Assembly (NCBI GenBank): GCA_913040875.1
Contig: CAJWHX010000123.1
Location: 1 to 8,572 of the forward strand
Origin: an uncultured Pseudomonadota bacterium
Lineage (GTDB): Bacteria; Myxococcota; UBA796
Direction: 5' to 3'
DNA length: 8,572 nucleotides
Shown: positions 5,553-8,572 of the stretch, piece by piece
Position numbering within the stretch: the first letter of the stretch is position 1
How the letters are laid out: each line of letters starts with the position of its first letter
The notes under the pieces: generated by a model
What the model saw: only the letters and a program-made list of their open reading frames with translations
Database searches by the model: none
Told to the model about the DNA's origin: nothing
Position numbers and translations under genes: made by a program

Positions 5553-7049
5553 ATGTGGGCTTTGCTGTTCGTGATTTTGGGTTGTGTGGGGACTCCTGAC
5601 GTCGTTCCCATACCAGATACGACGGCTAGAATTGATGCAGTTGCAGAAGTCAATCAACGTCAATCTGAGTTGAAGTTGCACATCATGACTGACCCAGAAG
5701 ACTGTGTGTACATTACAGAAGATTCAAACGAATACTTGGCTGAACAAGAGTACAATGCCTGTCTACCCTGGGTTGATCGTCAGGCGGGGGAGATCAAACT
5801 GGGTGTGCGTTTTGAATTGGACGACCAGTTTTATCAGCTGCCTGATCTCAACGACAATATTTCCGTCAGTCTAAATGACAGGCAAGTAGTGGATAATGCA
5901 TCGGAATCCGATGTGCGAGTTGTCGGACACAAACCTAGGCGTATTAGTCAGTTGTTTGTATTGCTTATTGATGGTTCTGCTTCGATGAATACAAAAGATT
6001 CAGGATCCAGCAAAACGCGTATGGACAAAGTTCGCGATGCATTGTTGATGAGATCTGTACAGGAAGCCTTCTTTCCTGATGATCCGAAGGTGATCAACCA
6101 TGTCTTGGTGTATACTTTTACCAGTGGGACACCTCAGCCATTGGGTGGCGAACTCCGTGTACTGTCCAATAAACGAGCCTATAGAACCCTCATTCAGGCC
6201 CATTTAAGGGCTCGGGCTGGATACACCCATTTGTATGATGCAGTAGACTATGGTCTCAATACTGTCTTGCAAACTTCTGAAGTACAATCGCTTTTAGATG
6301 GACAAACCAAGCCCACGCTCGTAGTGTTAACGGATGGGTTTAACAACGAAGAAGCCAGGGATACCTGCATCAGCAATGTTCCACGTCTCCAAGATTTGCT
6401 CGGAAAGATTCGCAAAGAGATGGATGATTTTGCGGTGGATACCCCTTTGATTTTTACAGTTGGGCTGGGAAATCCGCTCTCCAGACGGTTCAATCCAAAA
6501 CGAGTTAAAATTGGTCGTGTGAGCGATAGAGAATTGTGTGCGGGGCAATCCCACAACAAACTGATTGATGCGCCCGGAAACCAGATTGGGTTTGAAGATC
6601 TATTCATCGACAACGTGAGTTTGGAGTTGATTGCCGATAGAGGAAAAGGCCGCGCCTTTGTTGAAAAGGATGCCGAGGGACTCGGTGAGGCGTTCCAAGA
6701 AGTGGCGGCGATTCGCTACGAATGGTTCGAGGTCATGTTTCGAGACAATGCATTGAAATTTCGTCGAGAGTTCAATGTTGGTTTACAGCTCAACAATTAC
6801 GCTCGGGCTGTTTCAAATGTGAATATTTATCCCCATGCTTGGATGGATGGTCCACATGGACCAAAAGATTCCGAAGGGTGGTCGACGCGCGGAACGATCT
6901 GGCACAGTGCCAGTATTTTGACGAGTGGTCTTGGGGTGTTGCTGTTTTTATTAACTTTGGGCGCTGCCTTGTTTAACGTGAAGCGTCTTGCGATGGGTCG
7001 GTTGCACAAAAGTCGAAACAGAATGGGCAATCAACAGAAGAATCCATAG
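5553..7049 (+). CDS. VWA-domain lipoprotein with C-terminal membrane helix
   Basis: A 498-residue protein. ATG 5553 is the only usable start, because a stop in the same frame at 5526-5528 has no start codon between them; AGGAG (5541-5545) lies seven bases upstream. The N-terminus MWALLFVILGC is a minimal lipoprotein signal with lipid site Cys11 and no Lys or Arg. Residues 12-128 are a beta-rich segment with Cys51 and Cys70. A von Willebrand factor A domain spans about 132-385 with a complete metal site: Asp140, Ser142 and Ser144 of DGSAS, Thr225 in AGYTHLYDA, and Asp261 in VVLTDGF. VWA domains bind protein partners through that metal ion. Cys272 and Cys329 could pair. A membrane helix lies at about 453-474, followed by a basic tail (KRLAMGRLHKSRNR) that should be cytoplasmic. 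The domain would therefore be outside the inner membrane, held at both ends. It is the second gene of the operon with the 4559 gene. Confidence 0.92.
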   Translation: MWALLFVILGCVGTPDVVPIPDTTARIDAVAEVNQRQSELKLHIMTDPEDCVYITEDSNEYLAEQEYNACLPWVDRQAGEIKLGVRFELDDQFYQLPDLNDNISVSLNDRQVVDNASESDVRVVGHKPRRISQLFVLLIDGSASMNTKDSGSSKTRMDKVRDALLMRSVQEAFFPDDPKVINHVLVYTFTSGTPQPLGGELRVLSNKRAYRTLIQAHLRARAGYTHLYDAVDYGLNTVLQTSEVQSLLDGQTKPTLVVLTDGFNNEEARDTCISNVPRLQDLLGKIRKEMDDFAVDTPLIFTVGLGNPLSRRFNPKRVKIGRVSDRELCAGQSHNKLIDAPGNQIGFEDLFIDNVSLELIADRGKGRAFVEKDAEGLGEAFQEVAAIRYEWFEVMFRDNALKFRREFNVGLQLNNYARAVSNVNIYPHAWMDGPHGPKDSEGWSTRGTIWHSASILTSGLGVLLFLLTLGAALFNVKRLAMGRLHKSRNRMGNQQKNP

Positions 7050-7193
7050 AGGATTGTGAGTATTCAGAAAGAGGTTCTGATAAAATATGGTTCGAGTGTC
7101 AGATAATTTCAGTGTAAGATAAAGTGTAGGTCTACATTATAAAGAAGATACTAAATAGACAAGCCGCTAAATATAGTAACTAAGGAGTAGAGG
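7050..7193. other. Intergenic region before the kinase gene
   Basis: This 144-base AT-rich gap holds a small inverted repeat just after the VWA stop (TCAGAA 7064-7069 and TTCTGA 7075-7080, 5-base loop) and a second near-palindrome (TGTAG 7125-7129, CTACA 7132-7136). No T-run follows the first, so it is not a standard terminator. AT-rich -10-like sequences (TAAGAT 7115-7120, TTATAA 7137-7142) lack good -35 partners. The kinase may have its own promoter here or be read through from the operon. Confidence 0.4.
7182..7187 (+). promoter_or_regulatory. Ribosome binding site that fixes the TTG start of the kinase
   Basis: AAGGAG lies six bases before TTG 7194. An in-frame TAG at 7188-7190 excludes any earlier start, and the first in-frame ATG falls after the kinase glycine loop and catalytic lysine. 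TTG 7194 is therefore the only start that gives a complete kinase domain. Confidence 0.85.
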
Positions 7194-8572
7194 TTGAATC
7201 GTAGAATCGCACAATATTCGGTCGTACGTGAACTTGGAAAAGGACAATTCGGTACCGTATACTTGGGGGTGGGGAATGTTCCGACTCGGATTCATGGACA
7301 ACGCACCAAAAGGCGTGTAGTCGCTTTAAAGCAGCTTCTCGACGTCAATGATCGTCAATCGACACGATTGCTTCAACAAGAGTTCTCCTTGTTGGCACAG
7401 GTAAAGCATCGATGCATCGTACAAGTATATGAGTACTTGCCAACGGATAAGACATTGGTCATGGAGTATGTGCACGGTGTCAATCTTCGAGACATGATCG
7501 ATGAGTTGAGTCGCAAAAGGATACGATTTCCATCCGCAGCCGCCATTGAGATAGGCTGTGAAGTTGCCGATGCGTTGTTTCAAGCATTTACGTCTTACGG
7601 AGAAAATTCTGAGCAGCTGCATTTGGTGCATCGAGATTTGAAACCCGCCAACATCATCTTGACGTCATCGGGAGAAGTTAAAATATTGGATTTTGGTCTG
7701 GCGAGAGTCAGTAATTCCGATTTTTCGGTTGGTCGAACCGATCAGGTTCAGGGGACGCCAATTTACATGTCTCCTGAGCAGGCCCAGAATCAGGCGATGG
7801 ATCACCGATCAGATCTCTTTTCTTTGGGATTGATCTTATATGAGCTGTTGACGGGAGACCCTGCGTATACAATTCCCATTGGTTCTGCCAATCCGATCCT
7901 TGACATGCTCCGAAATGTTGTTCAAGGTCGGTTTAATTTTTCCTATGAAGAATTGGAAAGAAAACTCCCGAGTGTCGGAGTGATCTTACGCAAAGCGTTG
8001 CAGATACAGCCGGAACAACGGTACAGGGATGGAAGAGATTTTCAGTTTAATTTGCGCTCGAAACTACCCCCACAAGGCCGACAGAGTGCGTTGCAACAGT
8101 TTGCTCAGTACTACTTTAGTGCTGTGCATCCGATGGAGCCACCGCCATCTTATGAAGACTTGGAAGCGTCTTTGAGCGGACTCCATAGAGCACCCTCTCT
8201 TAGAGAAGCCTTGCAAACAAATACCGCCCCGACTTCAGGAGAACCCATGCGACCCAAGACTCCCAAGCGACCATCGAGACCCAAGGTAGAAGACTCTGAC
8301 TATATCATTCCAAGGCCAGTATCGGGAGATTCGGAATCGGCCTTGGATGATGACGCAACTAGTTTTATGGCAATCACTCCTAAAGTAGCCCAAAATCCAA
8401 CGGCTCCAGTTCAAAATGCATCGGTTGGTTCACCATCTGGCTTTGGTTCCCCCAATTTTGCTCAACAATCGTCATTGCCACCAGGGTATGGTGCACCTCC
8501 AGTTCCTCAGGTGATAACACCACCTCCAACTCCACCAACGATTGGGGTGGGTGGTCAAGGTCCAGCAATTTC
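7194..8572 (+). CDS. Hanks-type Ser/Thr protein kinase, partial (C-terminus beyond right edge)
   Basis: 459 codons from TTG 7194 to the window edge, with no stop. Residues about 8-285 form a full and apparently active kinase domain: glycine loop GKGQFGTV (15-22), catalytic Lys46 in VVALK, a helix-C Glu at 63, HRDLKPAN with Asp148, Lys150 and Asn153, the DFG motif at 166-168, GTPIYMSPE (187-195), and HRSDLFSLG with Asp207. It transfers phosphate from ATP to Ser or Thr. A basic insertion (HGQRTKRRV, 34-42) lies between the glycine-loop strand and the lysine strand. Residues after about 340 are rich in Pro, Ser and Gln with acidic patches (SALDDDAT), a probable disordered linker; in related kinases a membrane helix or sensor domain often follows, but the window ends first. 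No signal or membrane helix is visible in this part. Position next to two FHA-like membrane proteins and a VWA protein suggests a shared pathway (inference). Confidence 0.95.
   Translation, partial: MNRRIAQYSVVRELGKGQFGTVYLGVGNVPTRIHGQRTKRRVVALKQLLDVNDRQSTRLLQQEFSLLAQVKHRCIVQVYEYLPTDKTLVMEYVHGVNLRDMIDELSRKRIRFPSAAAIEIGCEVADALFQAFTSYGENSEQLHLVHRDLKPANIILTSSGEVKILDFGLARVSNSDFSVGRTDQVQGTPIYMSPEQAQNQAMDHRSDLFSLGLILYELLTGDPAYTIPIGSANPILDMLRNVVQGRFNFSYEELERKLPSVGVILRKALQIQPEQRYRDGRDFQFNLRSKLPPQGRQSALQQFAQYYFSAVHPMEPPPSYEDLEASLSGLHRAPSLREALQTNTAPTSGEPMRPKTPKRPSRPKVEDSDYIIPRPVSGDSESALDDDATSFMAITPKVAQNPTAPVQNASVGSPSGFGSPNFAQQSSLPPGYGAPPVPQVITPPPTPPTIGVGGQGPAI

Noticed and set aside
7064..7080. Intrinsic terminator after the VWA gene
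   Set aside because: The stem is only 6 bp, AT-rich, and not followed by a T-run.
7326..7631. Minus-strand reading frame inside the kinase
   Set aside because: The opposite strand encodes an intact kinase with all catalytic motifs, so this is a shadow.
1..8572. tRNA, rRNA, CRISPR, insertion sequence or phage attachment site
   Set aside because: Reading through both strands showed no clover-leaf, regularly spaced repeats, transposase motifs or terminal inverted repeats.

Overview
The window looks like chromosomal DNA of a Gram-negative bacterium with moderate, slightly AT-leaning base composition. The gene content (WGR protein, Hanks-type Ser/Thr kinase with a long proline-rich tail, FHA-like membrane proteins, VWA protein, several small lipoproteins) resembles Myxococcota, Bradymonadales and related former Deltaproteobacteria. 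That assignment is inferred from protein style only; no marker gene is present. No RNA gene, mobile element, CRISPR array or phage gene was seen.

Layout: (1) 1-989, minus: a WGR-domain protein running off the left edge. (2) 990-1335: a divergent intergenic region with a 14-bp perfect palindrome, a long imperfect dyad, and one candidate promoter in each direction. (3) 1336-2744, plus: a lipoprotein cyclophilin (peptidyl-prolyl isomerase) overlapping by 4 bp a small lipoprotein of unknown function. (4) 2766-4451, minus, convergent with the previous pair: a 561-residue protein with an N-terminal degenerate FHA-like domain, one membrane segment and a large unrecognised, probably periplasmic region. 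(5) 4452-4558: a short divergent intergenic region with a strong GTACTG-type inverted repeat. (6) 4559-7049, plus: a two-gene operon of a six-helix membrane protein with a C-terminal degenerate FHA-like domain and a VWA-domain lipoprotein with an extra C-terminal membrane helix. (7) 7194-8572, plus: a Ser/Thr protein kinase with a TTG start, running off the right edge.

The central block (2766 to the right edge) has the look of an envelope-spanning signalling module. It holds a cytoplasmic kinase, two membrane proteins with FHA-like cytoplasmic domains, and a VWA domain displayed outside the inner membrane. Both FHA-like domains keep a Pro-x-His-Ala core but have lost the usual phosphothreonine-contacting residues, so they may be structural or may bind proteins without phosphate. 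That the genes act together is inferred from proximity, shared domain type and the shared divergent promoter region; it is not shown by the sequence.
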